Assembly (NCBI GenBank): GCA_913775265.1
Contig: CAJYJH010000044.1
Coordinates: forward strand, 1 to 38,288
Direction: 5' to 3'
Length of the DNA: 38,288 nt
From: an uncultured Mucilaginibacter sp.
GTDB lineage: Bacteria; Bacteroidota; Bacteroidia; Sphingobacteriales; Sphingobacteriaceae
The translations under genes and the position numbers were made by a program. How positions within the stretch are numbered: the stretch's first letter is position 1; each line of letters opens with the position of its first letter. Shown one piece after another: positions 8,253-14,866 of the stretch. Below the pieces are notes generated by a model. It saw only the letters and a list, made by a program, of their open reading frames with translations, was not told the DNA's origin and searched no databases.

Positions 8253-9476
8253 TTATAAACCGCTGATAAGCGTACGCTTAATATTTTGCGTGGCGTTGTT
8301 TATTACGTCAGCCTCAGTAAACGACACCATTTTAATGTTCTTTTTGCCAAAGCGGTCAAAGTCATAAATAACGTGGATCAGGCCGTTTCTATCCTGTGTA
8401 AGATCAGGGTAAGTTACCGGGTTGCCGCTGTCAATCAGCATCGGGTTGCCCCAGGTTTTACCCTCGTCGTCAGATAAATAAATAGTTAGGTTAGTGCGTA
8501 CCGTGGCGTTGTTAATCACCAGGGCTAATTTACCTGATGCCAGTCGCCCTACAAAAAAGCGGCTGCTGGTGGTGGCAGGTATACCGGTAAATTTAGTTAC
8601 CGGAGCCCAGGTAGAAAGGTCTTTGCTGGTAGTTTGATAAATGCCGTCGATTCCGCGTATCATTACAAAATACGAGTTGTCTTTTAACTGCACAATCTGA
8701 TGCTCATTGTAAGTAAGCAAAAAATTGCTTGCCGGTATGGTGCCGACCTCAGATAGTGGTCCGGGCTTTTTGGCAATATCGTCGTAAAACGACCGGAAGA
8801 TGTTGATACCACTATCGTTTACCTGACCGGCTACATTGATGCGCCAAACAGAGATAGGGTATAAGGTTTGTTGTTTGTCGATACTTTCTGCCGGTTTGTT
8901 CAGCATCACACCATCAGCAATACGCCTTGGGGTTGAGTACATCATTTTAGAGCCGTTATACCTGATCTGGCTATACCATACACCACCTATACCATCCCAA
9001 AGTTTATTCTTACACTTAGTCCAGCACAACATTACGTTGCCGTTTTTGTCGGTCCATAAAGCCGGGTCAAAAAATCTTACTTTAGGATTGGTAGGGGCAA
9101 TGATTAGCGAGTTCCGTTTCCAGGTTTGGCCATTGTCGGTGCTTACTTCCACAATAACATAATTGCCCGGGCCTTCTTTAGTGGTGCCGGAGTACCAGGC
9201 GGCGTAAATGTTACCGCTGCGGCCCACAGTTACCGAAGGGATGCCCTGCCACGAGCGTGACTCGAAAGTAAAGGAGGTATCCTGGTTAACCAGCATGGCG
9301 CCTTCAAATTTAGAGGCGTCAGCTTTCATCATCAAACTTAAATTAGTTAAGCTATCGTCGGCAGCATCAAGCATGCTTTCGGTGGTAATGTCGGCCTCTT
9401 CAGGCTCTACCGAAGCGTCCTTCTTACAAGAAAAAAATACTACACAACAACACAGAGCGAGTAAAAAATTTTTCAA
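8253..9476 (-). CDS. Sialidase-fold (BNR/Asp-box) lipoprotein
   Basis: The protein has 407 residues, a lipoprotein signal peptide and lipobox (MKNFLLALCCCVVFFSCKKD, lipidated Cys17), an acidic linker and a six-bladed sialidase-type propeller. At least two Asp-boxes are visible: STDNGQTWK and SDDEGKTWG. The motif IPSVTVGRSGNIYAAWYSG is typical of bacterial exo-sialidase-like proteins and holds candidate active-site residues. Activity on sialic acid is not assured; many BNR lipoproteins act on other sugars. The start is TTG at 9476; an in-frame stop occurs a few codons upstream and no ATG gives the signal peptide. The gene stands alone, with a strong terminator and no SusC/D partner, and probably acts at the outer surface. 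Confidence 0.83.
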   Translation of the reverse strand: MKNFLLALCCCVVFFSCKKDASVEPEEADITTESMLDAADDSLTNLSLMMKADASKFEGAMLVNQDTSFTFESRSWQGIPSVTVGRSGNIYAAWYSGTTKEGPGNYVIVEVSTDNGQTWKRNSLIIAPTNPKVRFFDPALWTDKNGNVMLCWTKCKNKLWDGIGGVWYSQIRYNGSKMMYSTPRRIADGVMLNKPAESIDKQQTLYPISVWRINVAGQVNDSGINIFRSFYDDIAKKPGPLSEVGTIPASNFLLTYNEHQIVQLKDNSYFVMIRGIDGIYQTTSKDLSTWAPVTKFTGIPATTSSRFFVGRLASGKLALVINNATVRTNLTIYLSDDEGKTWGNPMLIDSGNPVTYPDLTQDRNGLIHVIYDFDRFGKKNIKMVSFTEADVINNATQNIKRTLISGL

Positions 9477-9699
9477 TGGCTTTTTAATAATCAGTCACTA
9501 AAGGTAACAAGAATGATACAATGTTTAAACAAAATTGTGTAAGTTTTTTAACTGGTAAGCCGAGACGTCAATGCTGACCCTAACTTATTGCCTGGCAGTA
9601 ACTTTGGTGTAGGATATAAGACCGTTAAATATACTGATTTTAATAAAACTTCGAAAAGAAATTATCAAACGAAGTAAAATTTTTTAATCATTTAATAAG

Positions 9700-9734
9700 T
9701 TGTTAAAGATGCCTTTACAAAAGTGATATTTTTG
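9700..9734 (+). promoter_or_regulatory. Putative promoter of the HPP gene
   Basis: TTG (9700-9702) lies 24 bp from TATTTTTG (9727-9734), which fits the Bacteroidota -7 element TAnnTTTG exactly; the spacing is slightly long. Transcription would start about 10 bp before ATG 9751. Confidence 0.45.
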
Positions 9735-9750
9735 CATTACTTTATGACTT

Positions 9751-10329
9751 ATGATTCGAAAAATTAGGCATTATGGCAGGCGCGCACGTTACATTGTTTA
9801 CCAGGAAACGCTGGTTGATTTTAAAGAACACCTGTGGACGTTTATCGGGTCGTTTTTAGGGATTGGTATTGTCGGCTTTTTGAGCAGTAAATATGTAAGT
9901 GTTTACGATAATTTATTTTTGATAGGCTCTTTTGGTGCATCGTCGGTGCTTATTTATGGTGCTATCAACAGTCCGCTGGCGCAGCCCCGAAACCTGATTG
10001 GCGGCCATGTTATTTGCGCGTTTATCGGAGTAACAATACATAAATTTTTACCCGGTGAAGTGTGGCTTACTTCAGCCTTGTCGGTATCGTTGGCCATAGT
10101 TGCCATGCAGATAACCAAAACGCTGCACCCGCCGGGTGGAGCAACAGCACTTATTGCAAATATTGGATCGGCAAAAATACAATCATTAGGTTATCTGTAC
10201 GTGCTCAGCCCAGTTTTATCCGGCGTGCTTATATTGTTTGCGGTAGCCATGATATGTAATAATGCTACACCGCACCGCAGCTACCCGCATAACCGCCATT
10301 GGTATAAGTTTTGGCTTCGCCGGTATTAG
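9751..10329 (+). CDS. HPP-family inner-membrane protein
   Basis: The protein has 192 residues and four to five hydrophobic helices (WTFIGSFLGIGIVGFLS, LFLIGSFGASSVLIYGA, VSLAIVAMQITKTL, VLSGVLILFAVAMI). The family signature HPPGGATAL is present (about residues 126-134), preceded by PLAQPRNLIGGH. HPP proteins are integral membrane proteins; a cyanobacterial member has been linked to nitrite uptake, but the substrate of Bacteroidota members is not established. The basic N-terminus (MIRKIRHYGRRARYIV) fits a cytoplasmic N-end. It is a single gene with its own likely promoter and no CBS domain fused. Confidence 0.9.
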   Translation: MIRKIRHYGRRARYIVYQETLVDFKEHLWTFIGSFLGIGIVGFLSSKYVSVYDNLFLIGSFGASSVLIYGAINSPLAQPRNLIGGHVICAFIGVTIHKFLPGEVWLTSALSVSLAIVAMQITKTLHPPGGATALIANIGSAKIQSLGYLYVLSPVLSGVLILFAVAMICNNATPHRSYPHNRHWYKFWLRRY

Positions 10330-10489
10330 CAACGCGGTGTATACTGCACATGCGAAGTATCGTCAAAACGCATCTCCGAAATTAAATACAGCTTATCTAA
10401 AACATCCATTTTATAGAGCTGTTTCTGTACTAACGCCCGTCAATAAAGTACGATGTTGTGCTTTTTAAACGGGCAGTTTTTTCAGATCC

Positions 10490-11200
10490 ATGGATGTACA
10501 AGGCAAAAATATACTGGTAGTTGGCGGCAGTTCGGGCATTGGACTGGCGCTGGTAAAATTACTTATTGCTAACGGCGCGCAGGTATATAATGTGTCGCGC
10601 AAAAGTGCCGATAGCTGGCCCGAAGGCGTAAAACATTTACAAGCAGATGTAACCGCTGATGTAAGCGGCATAGCCTCTTTTTTACCTGACCAATTGCACG
10701 GTTTGGTTTACTCGGTAGGCAGCATTAATTTGAAACCTTTTGGCCGCTTATCTACTGATGATTTTTTGCAGGATTACCGGCTGAACGTTTTAGGTGCTGT
10801 TGAGGTATTGCAGCAATCGCTCAAAGCGCTTAAAGCTGCTCAGGGTGCTTCGGTAGTATTGATGAGCAGTGTTGCTGCCGGTGCAGGTATGAGTTTTCAT
10901 GCCAGCATTGCGTCGGCCAAGGGCGCTGTAGAAGGTCTTGCATTGGCTTTGGCTGCCGAGCTGGCCAGCGTGCATGTTCGTGTTAATGTTGTGGCCCCTT
11001 CACTAACCGATACACCGCTGGCGCAGGCGTTACTGGCCACGCCCGAAAAACAGGAAGCCAGTGCCAAGCGCCATCCGCTAAGCCGTTACGGTAAACCTGA
11101 AGATATTGCACAGGCGATAGCATATCTGCTGTCGGCAGATAGCTCATGGGTAACCGGGCAAGTGCTGGGTGTTGACGGCGGCTTGGGTAAAATCCGGTAA
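10490..11200 (+). CDS. SDR-family oxidoreductase with atypical active site
   Basis: This is a classical-length short-chain dehydrogenase/reductase (236 residues) with a Rossmann nucleotide-binding motif GGSSGIG (residues 12-18), the structural Asn (Asn99 in LNVLG), the catalytic Ser (Ser127 in LMSSVAAG) and Lys144 (SAKGAVEGL). The C-terminal WVTGQVLGVDGGLGK is typical. At the position of the catalytic Tyr of YxxxK there is Ile140 (HASIASAKG; codon ATT at 10907), so the standard Ser-Tyr-Lys triad is incomplete. The protein may use another proton donor, bind without reducing, or be specialised. The residue after beta-2 (SRKS) hints at NADP(H). It starts 160 bp after the HPP gene, without clear operon linkage. 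Substrate unknown. Confidence 0.88.
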   Translation: MDVQGKNILVVGGSSGIGLALVKLLIANGAQVYNVSRKSADSWPEGVKHLQADVTADVSGIASFLPDQLHGLVYSVGSINLKPFGRLSTDDFLQDYRLNVLGAVEVLQQSLKALKAAQGASVVLMSSVAAGAGMSFHASIASAKGAVEGLALALAAELASVHVRVNVVAPSLTDTPLAQALLATPEKQEASAKRHPLSRYGKPEDIAQAIAYLLSADSSWVTGQVLGVDGGLGKIR

Positions 11201-11292
11201 ATTTTTTACGTTTTGGTACCGTCAGCCGGGGATGTACTAAAAAGCTAACACAACCTATAGCTATTTTTTGGCACGAATAACTAATAGCACAT

Positions 11293-11308
11293 TTGGCACG
11301 GTTTTGTA
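11293..11308 (+). promoter_or_regulatory. Weak sigma-54-like site before the lmo0937-type gene
   Basis: TTGGCACGG is followed closely by TTTTGTAT, resembling TGGCACG-N4-TTGCW, but the -12 GC is GT and the spacing is one base short. A second TTGGCACG lies about 25 bp upstream. The position fits a start site about 20-25 nt before ATG 11347. This is offered only as a candidate. Confidence 0.2.
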
Positions 11309-11346
11309 TACTGTACTGGTATAAAACAACTTAAAAAATATCTGCT

Positions 11347-11505
11347 ATGAGATCATTATTGTATATCGTTGCCGTAATCCTGATCATAGGATGGCTCGTT
11401 GGAGTGTTTGCTTATTCAGCAACTGGTTTAATTCACGCATTACTGGTAATTGCAATTATTGCATTCTTACTGGGAATCATCAATCGTGGTTCGGCGGCCA
11501 TTTAA
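11347..11505 (+). CDS. lmo0937-family membrane microprotein
   Basis: This is a 52-residue protein with two hydrophobic helices: MRSLLYIVAVILIIGWLVGV, then an FAYSATGLIHAL turn, then LVIAIIAFLLGIINRGSAA. Length, the opening (MRSLLYIxAVILIIGW) and the G-IIH-LLVIA pattern match the lmo0937/DUF5670 family of small inner-membrane proteins, often found next to stress genes. Molecular function is unknown. It has its own short leader and is closed 20 bp later by a strong terminator, so it is a monocistronic unit. Confidence 0.85.
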   Translation: MRSLLYIVAVILIIGWLVGVFAYSATGLIHALLVIAIIAFLLGIINRGSAAI

Positions 11506-11524
11506 GCACCGCACGAACGAACAA

Positions 11525-11567
11525 CATAAAAAGCGTATCAAATTAAATTGATACGCTTTTTTTATGT
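11525..11567. terminator. Strong intrinsic terminator after the microprotein gene
   Basis: The stem AAAAAGCGTATCAA (11528-11541) pairs with TTGATACGCTTTTT (11548-11561) and continues as TT on the plus strand. It is nearly symmetric, so it can act in both directions. Confidence 0.9.
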
Positions 11568-12010
11568 CTTAAATTGTAGCTTACACCGTAAGGCACAGTT
11601 TTACTAAGCGCTACTAATAAAAAAAATAGTTTTAAAATTAAACTAAGAAAAGCGCAGATCTATTTCTCGCAAAAGTTCACTCTTAAGTATATCTTTAAGC
11701 AGACGACTCTCTGAAACTGTTTAACAAATAGTGAAAACTATAATCTCCTGTAATTTTTATATAAGACAGTAGTTCATACTTTGTAAAATAAAAATACATC
11801 AATTTACTGCCTTATGACCTTTGGAGTATACAGCCTTTTTAATTAATCGTACACTTATTTTTGATAGTTTAAATTAACTGAATTATCCTTGCCGATTAAC
11901 GATCTTCTTTTCGCTTAAAAATGTGTAGCAAAGCCTGAACGGTTGTATGTTTCACTAATCAGTGTAACAACTTACATATTTTTATTTGCACAATGTAATG
12001 CTAAAAAATA
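11568..12010. other. AT-rich intergenic stretch, nothing recognised
   Basis: No ORF or RNA gene was recognised. An isolated TATTTTTG (11856-11863) matches the -7 element on the plus strand, but no gene or RNA was recognised downstream before the terminator at 12011. Confidence 0.4.
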
Positions 12011-12043
12011 AAAAAATGCCCGGTTTGCAGGCCGGGCGTTTTT
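12011..12043 (-). terminator. Intrinsic terminator after the small basic secreted protein
   Basis: The GCCCGG/CCGGGC stem (12018-12023 with 12032-12037) is extended by A/T pairs, with a U-run on the minus strand from the A-run at 12005-12016. It lies about 20 bp past the stop at 12061. Confidence 0.85.
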
Positions 12044-12060
12044 ATTATACACACTTATAC

Positions 12061-12303
12061 TTAAGCTTTTTTGTGGTTAACCACTTTGGTGGTTTTTACT
12101 GTTTTTTTGGTAGCGCCCGAGGTAGCGGTTTCGGGTTTTGCAGTAGTTTCTGTTTTGGTTACTTTGGTATGGCTTGCTGCGCCATCTTTTTTAACTTCTA
12201 CATGTTTTGCGGTAGTTGTTTTTTTCTGAGCGGTTTGAGCGTTAACCATTGTGCTGCCTAAACCTAATACTAAGGCAGTTGATAAAAAAAGGATCTTTTT
12301 CAT
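12061..12303 (-). CDS. Small secreted Lys/Thr-rich protein
   Basis: The protein has 80 residues: a signal peptide (MKKILFLSTALVLGLGSTMVNAQ, cleaved after NAQ or VNA) and a mature part of about 57 residues made almost only of Lys, Thr, Ala, Val, Glu and His (for example KKTTTAKHVEVKKDG, KKTVKTTKVVNHKKA). It is strongly basic and probably disordered, and would be periplasmic or exported. Similar low-complexity proteins are common in Sphingobacteriaceae; no function is known. It is flanked by its own terminator. Confidence 0.75.
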   Translation of the reverse strand: MKKILFLSTALVLGLGSTMVNAQTAQKKTTTAKHVEVKKDGAASHTKVTKTETTAKPETATSGATKKTVKTTKVVNHKKA

Positions 12304-12403
12304 ATTCTTGAATGTATTATGGATGCAATGTAGTGCATAAACACAATAGGCGTAATTAGAACAGCATTAGAAAACACTTAGAAATTTTTAATCTTTTTGA
12401 TAC

Positions 12404-12481
12404 AAAAAGAAGAGCGACAAGCAGGCTGCGTTTTGCTTGTTTTGAAATCGAAGTAACGCTTAGCCAAACGGCATCTTCTTT
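12404..12481 (-). ncRNA. Y-RNA-like gene 4 (minimal form)
   Basis: Minus strand, 5' to 3' from 12481. An 8-bp outer stem AAAGAAGA/TCTTCTTT (12474-12481 with 12406-12413) is followed by an internal-loop region with UGCCGU on the 5' strand and UGCUUGUCGC on the 3' strand. Inner stems are GGCT/AGCC (12462-12465 with 12424-12427) and GCGTT/AACGC (12455-12459 with 12428-12432). The 5' strand ends with the family sequence GUUACUUCG. The apical part is short (about 20 nt), so there is no tRNA-like domain. The 3' end runs into UUCUUUUUG, a possible terminator. Its 5' end touches the 3' end of the preceding Y-like RNA, suggesting a shared precursor. Confidence 0.62.
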
Positions 12482-12628
12482 ATTTAAGGGTAATAAGCAA
12501 ACAGTGTATGGTTTCCTGCTCTACCATCTGAGCTACCGCACGCTTTGCTGGCGCACGAGCCGGGCTCGAACCGGCGACCTGGGCATCTAAATTGCGAAGT
12601 AACACTGCTTTACGACACCTTTAAATTT
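12482..12628 (-). ncRNA. Y-RNA-like gene 3 with circularly permuted tRNA-like domain (YrlA type)
   Basis: Read on the minus strand. The Ro-type stem opens with AAGGUGUCGUAAAGCAGUGU and closes with ACACUG...UUGCUUAUUACCCUU (CAGTGT/ACACTG at 12602-12607 with 12502-12507; AAGG/CCTT at 12618-12621 with 12486-12489). Inside is a tRNA-like fold in permuted order. First comes a T arm GCCGG-TTCGAGC-CCGGC (12559-12575), then an 8-bp acceptor-like stem TCGTGCGC/GCGTGCGG (12551-12558 with 12536-12543) closed by a 7-nt loop. Then come TA (tRNA positions 8-9) and a D arm GCTC-AGATGGTA-GAGC (12518-12533). The anticodon arm is replaced by the Ro-binding stem. This matches the permuted tRNA mimicry known for bacterial YrlA RNAs. 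Confidence 0.78.
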
Positions 12629-12645
12629 TTACTTTTTTAAAAGGT

Positions 12646-12740
12646 GAGAGGGGTTAAAAACAATAAGCCGCTTATATCTGTCCGTAAGCAAAGCCCCGGC
12701 GGCAGATCCTCGAAGTAAGGCTTATTTACGCCACCCTCTC
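12646..12740 (-). ncRNA. Y-RNA-like gene 2
   Basis: Minus strand, 5' to 3' from 12740. The outer stem is GAGAGGG/CCCTCTC (12734-12740 with 12646-12652) and the perfect 8-bp inner stem is AATAAGCC/GGCTTATT (12719-12726 with 12662-12669). Between them are UGGCGUA on the 5' strand and UGUUUUUAAC on the 3' strand, aligned with the same positions in the other three RNAs. The 5' strand continues into CUUACUUCG, the family sequence. The apical domain has an ATCTG/CAGAT stem with a GC-rich loop and no T-loop, so no tRNA-like fold is apparent. Confidence 0.66.
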
Positions 12741-12744
12741 TTGT

Positions 12745-12823
12745 GCTAATGAGTGATTTAGTGAATGAGGGAATGAATGAATGCGAAAAAATAGTTGATT
12801 CATTAACTGGATAAATCACTCAA
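12745..12823. repeat. GTGA/TCAC-rich spacer between Y-like RNAs 1 and 2
   Basis: AATGAGTGATTTAGTGAATGA and following units are built from 3-7-nt variations on AATGAGTGA. GAGTGATTTA and TAAATCACTC form an inverted repeat across the spacer. The same sequence type recurs at 13000-13030, 26770, 28940, 29760-29838 and 33916-33962. Confidence 0.5.
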
Positions 12824-12973
12824 TCACTCATTGACTTAAAAGAGCAACAGGCGATCCGGGTTGGGGGTACCGCTTTTGGGACTCGAACCCACAGCACAGC
12901 TTGCACTACACTGCCCACCCCCTCCATGGAGCGAAGTAACCCGTTTCTACGGCATCTTTTAAGTCAATGAGTG
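12824..12973 (-). ncRNA. Y-RNA-like gene 1, next to the Ro60 gene
   Basis: Minus strand, 5' to 3' from 12973, beginning about 80 nt after the Ro60 stop. A perfect 20-bp stem (12954-12973 with 12824-12843) is followed by the UGCCGUA element on the 5' strand and UGUUGCUC on the 3' strand, then CGGGT/ACCCG. The 5' strand continues into GUUACUUCGC, shared with the other copies. The apical domain has a GGGGGT/ACCCCC stem and a hairpin with a tRNA-type T-loop (TGGG-TTCGAGT-CCCA), but no clear D arm, so tRNA mimicry is partial. The outer stem consists partly of the GTGA-type repeat common in this window. Confidence 0.65.
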
Positions 12974-13053
12974 AATTATTTCCGTGATGGCAACCCTATT
13001 TAATCATTCACTAACTCACTCGTTCATTAGCTTGTATTATCTCATTGGCTGTA

Positions 13054-14646
13054 CTACAATTCAATTTTGTTAACCTCCGTAATGGCCGAGCCACCGCGGC
13101 CGAGCGCGTCCAATACTTCAAATATCTTATCGCTCCAGCCGGCCAGCAGGTAAACCTGATTTGGCATTACTTGTAGCGGTGCCTGGCCGTAACCTTGCAA
13201 ATCAAAAAGGTAAAGTTTGGCGCCCGGGGCAACCCGCGTTTTGTATTGAGCCCATAACGCTTGGATGCTTTCGCCGCCGATGGTGTTGTTCCACAGCTGG
13301 CAGTCGGTAAACAACATCACTTTATCCATTACGATGCGACGGTTAATCAGGTCTTTAACAACCAGGTAACCGTTAGTAGCATAACCTACTTCGCCCTCGC
13401 GGCGGTAAAACGTCTGCACATTGTCTAATATATTATGGCGCGGTACGGCAATGGTTTTCCAGGTATCGCCAAACATACCCACCTGCATATTTTTGCAGCG
13501 CGACTGTAGCAGCATAGCCAGCATTAAACCTATATCGTACAGCAAAACTTTTGAATTTGCCGATACCGGTTTTTGCATAGAACCCGACACATCACAGGCC
13601 AGCAACACGCGGGTATTATCGTCAAAACCTTTAATGTTAGCTGCGCTGGCTTGCACGGCCTGCTCAAGCGCCTGCAGAATTTCGCCTGTATAACCTTGGT
13701 TATGAGTGGCAAATAAAGCATTGCTAACCTTTTGCAACATACTGTGCACTACCGATCTGGTTTCGGTGTTCAGCATCTCCCGGTAAGCCGACAAAAACCT
13801 AAAGGGAAACTGCTTGGCCTTGGCCACTTGTACTGGCGACGATAAAAATGCGCATACCTTATATATATGGTTATATGAAACACCGGCCTGCTGCATATTG
13901 CGCAGGTTACGCAGGGTAGCCATGTAACCCAGTTGTTTGCTGTCTATCAGCTCTTCCCACTTGGCTTTAAACGCTGCAGATTTGGCCTCGTCGCTGTCAA
14001 AGTTTAAGCGGCCCAGTGCTGATAGTTCGGTTTCCCAGGTGTAAGGCGTTTGCAGAGTATCGGCTGCTATTTTGTTAAACAACAGCTGCTGCAGTTCGTC
14101 TTTCGCTTTGGGGTGCACCAAAAACAAGGCATCGCGCAACTTGATATCGGCCGGCCGGTTATATTTGGCAAACTGATACTCGTCAAATTTATTAAATGCG
14201 GCCGATAAGCCTTTTTGCAGTTGCTTGCTCAGGCGGTTAAGCTTTTTAGGTCCTTTGCGCTCGTTAAGCTGCGTATAGCAGGCCAGCAGCTCGGTAATTT
14301 CGTCGGCACGATTAATGACCTTATCCGTCACGCGTGCTACCAGATCATCACCACGATGTATGCGGGCCAGTTCGGCAACCAGCACCAACGGTGCCGAACG
14401 CATGTACATTTTGGTGCGGGCATACACCGCGAGCTTACCAACAAATGCCGGGTTGCATTTAACCATCAGCTGGCGCAGGCGTAGCAGTCGGTTTTCGTCC
14501 TTTTCATAAAACGAATCGTTGAGCGACCAGGTAACCTCCGCAGTATACAACTCCATTTCGGGCGATAGGGTGTAAGCCGGAGCGCCCTGAAAATTGGGTA
14601 TTTGCGGTGCTGTGTTATGTGCTTTGGTAAACAGGTTGAATTTCAT
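13054..14646 (-). CDS. rsr: Ro60/Rsr ortholog (TROVE domain, vWA-like)
   Basis: The protein is 530 residues, the usual length for bacterial Rsr. The N-terminal two-thirds is the alpha-helical TROVE ring (HEAT-like repeats), including YMATLRNLRNM at about 238-248. The C-terminal third is a von Willebrand A-like domain with an intact MIDAS, DVSGSM (352-357), followed by FTDCQLWNN. Ro60 binds misfolded RNAs through its cavity and Y RNAs on its outer surface; in bacteria it works with nucleases such as PNPase in RNA degradation and stress survival. ATG 14646 (MKFNLFTKAHN) is chosen because a full Shine-Dalgarno, rare in this phylum, sits just upstream. Four Y-RNA-like genes follow on the same strand. 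No rtcB/rtcA is within the window. Confidence 0.95.
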   Translation of the reverse strand: MKFNLFTKAHNTAPQIPNFQGAPAYTLSPEMELYTAEVTWSLNDSFYEKDENRLLRLRQLMVKCNPAFVGKLAVYARTKMYMRSAPLVLVAELARIHRGDDLVARVTDKVINRADEITELLACYTQLNERKGPKKLNRLSKQLQKGLSAAFNKFDEYQFAKYNRPADIKLRDALFLVHPKAKDELQQLLFNKIAADTLQTPYTWETELSALGRLNFDSDEAKSAAFKAKWEELIDSKQLGYMATLRNLRNMQQAGVSYNHIYKVCAFLSSPVQVAKAKQFPFRFLSAYREMLNTETRSVVHSMLQKVSNALFATHNQGYTGEILQALEQAVQASAANIKGFDDNTRVLLACDVSGSMQKPVSANSKVLLYDIGLMLAMLLQSRCKNMQVGMFGDTWKTIAVPRHNILDNVQTFYRREGEVGYATNGYLVVKDLINRRIVMDKVMLFTDCQLWNNTIGGESIQALWAQYKTRVAPGAKLYLFDLQGYGQAPLQVMPNQVYLLAGWSDKIFEVLDALGRGGSAITEVNKIEL

Positions 14647-14652
14647 CACAAA

Positions 14653-14660
14653 CCTCCTTT
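14653..14660 (-). promoter_or_regulatory. Shine-Dalgarno site deciding the rsr start
   Basis: On the minus strand AAAGGAGG ends 6 nt before ATG 14646. It supports this start over the upstream alternative at 14679. Upstream, TGCGC...GCGCA half-sites (about 14694-14713) and a near-consensus -7 (TAACCTTTG) may be part of the promoter. Confidence 0.7.
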
Positions 14661-14866
14661 TATCGTTTTGTTGATACAAAGGTTAGAAGGTAGTGCGCAG
14701 CCTATTTGCGCAGTAAAAATAATTTAATAAAAGGAATAAATTATTTTTCAAGTGAGTCAAGATCCGACGTGTTCTTACAACTTAAAGTCGGATTATTACA
14801 ATTAATCTTAACTAAAGCTATGTACATTTACCGCTTTCCAACTATTAAACTTTGAATACCAAGTTG

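Noticed and set aside
10262..10468. ORF overlapping the end of the HPP gene
   Set aside because: Out of frame with HPP, no recognisable protein features; spans the intergenic gap by chance.
12518..12575. Ordinary tRNA gene on the minus strand
   Set aside because: The D and T arms are convincing, but the 3' half precedes the 5' half and there is no anticodon arm. A permuted tRNA-like domain of a Y RNA explains it better.
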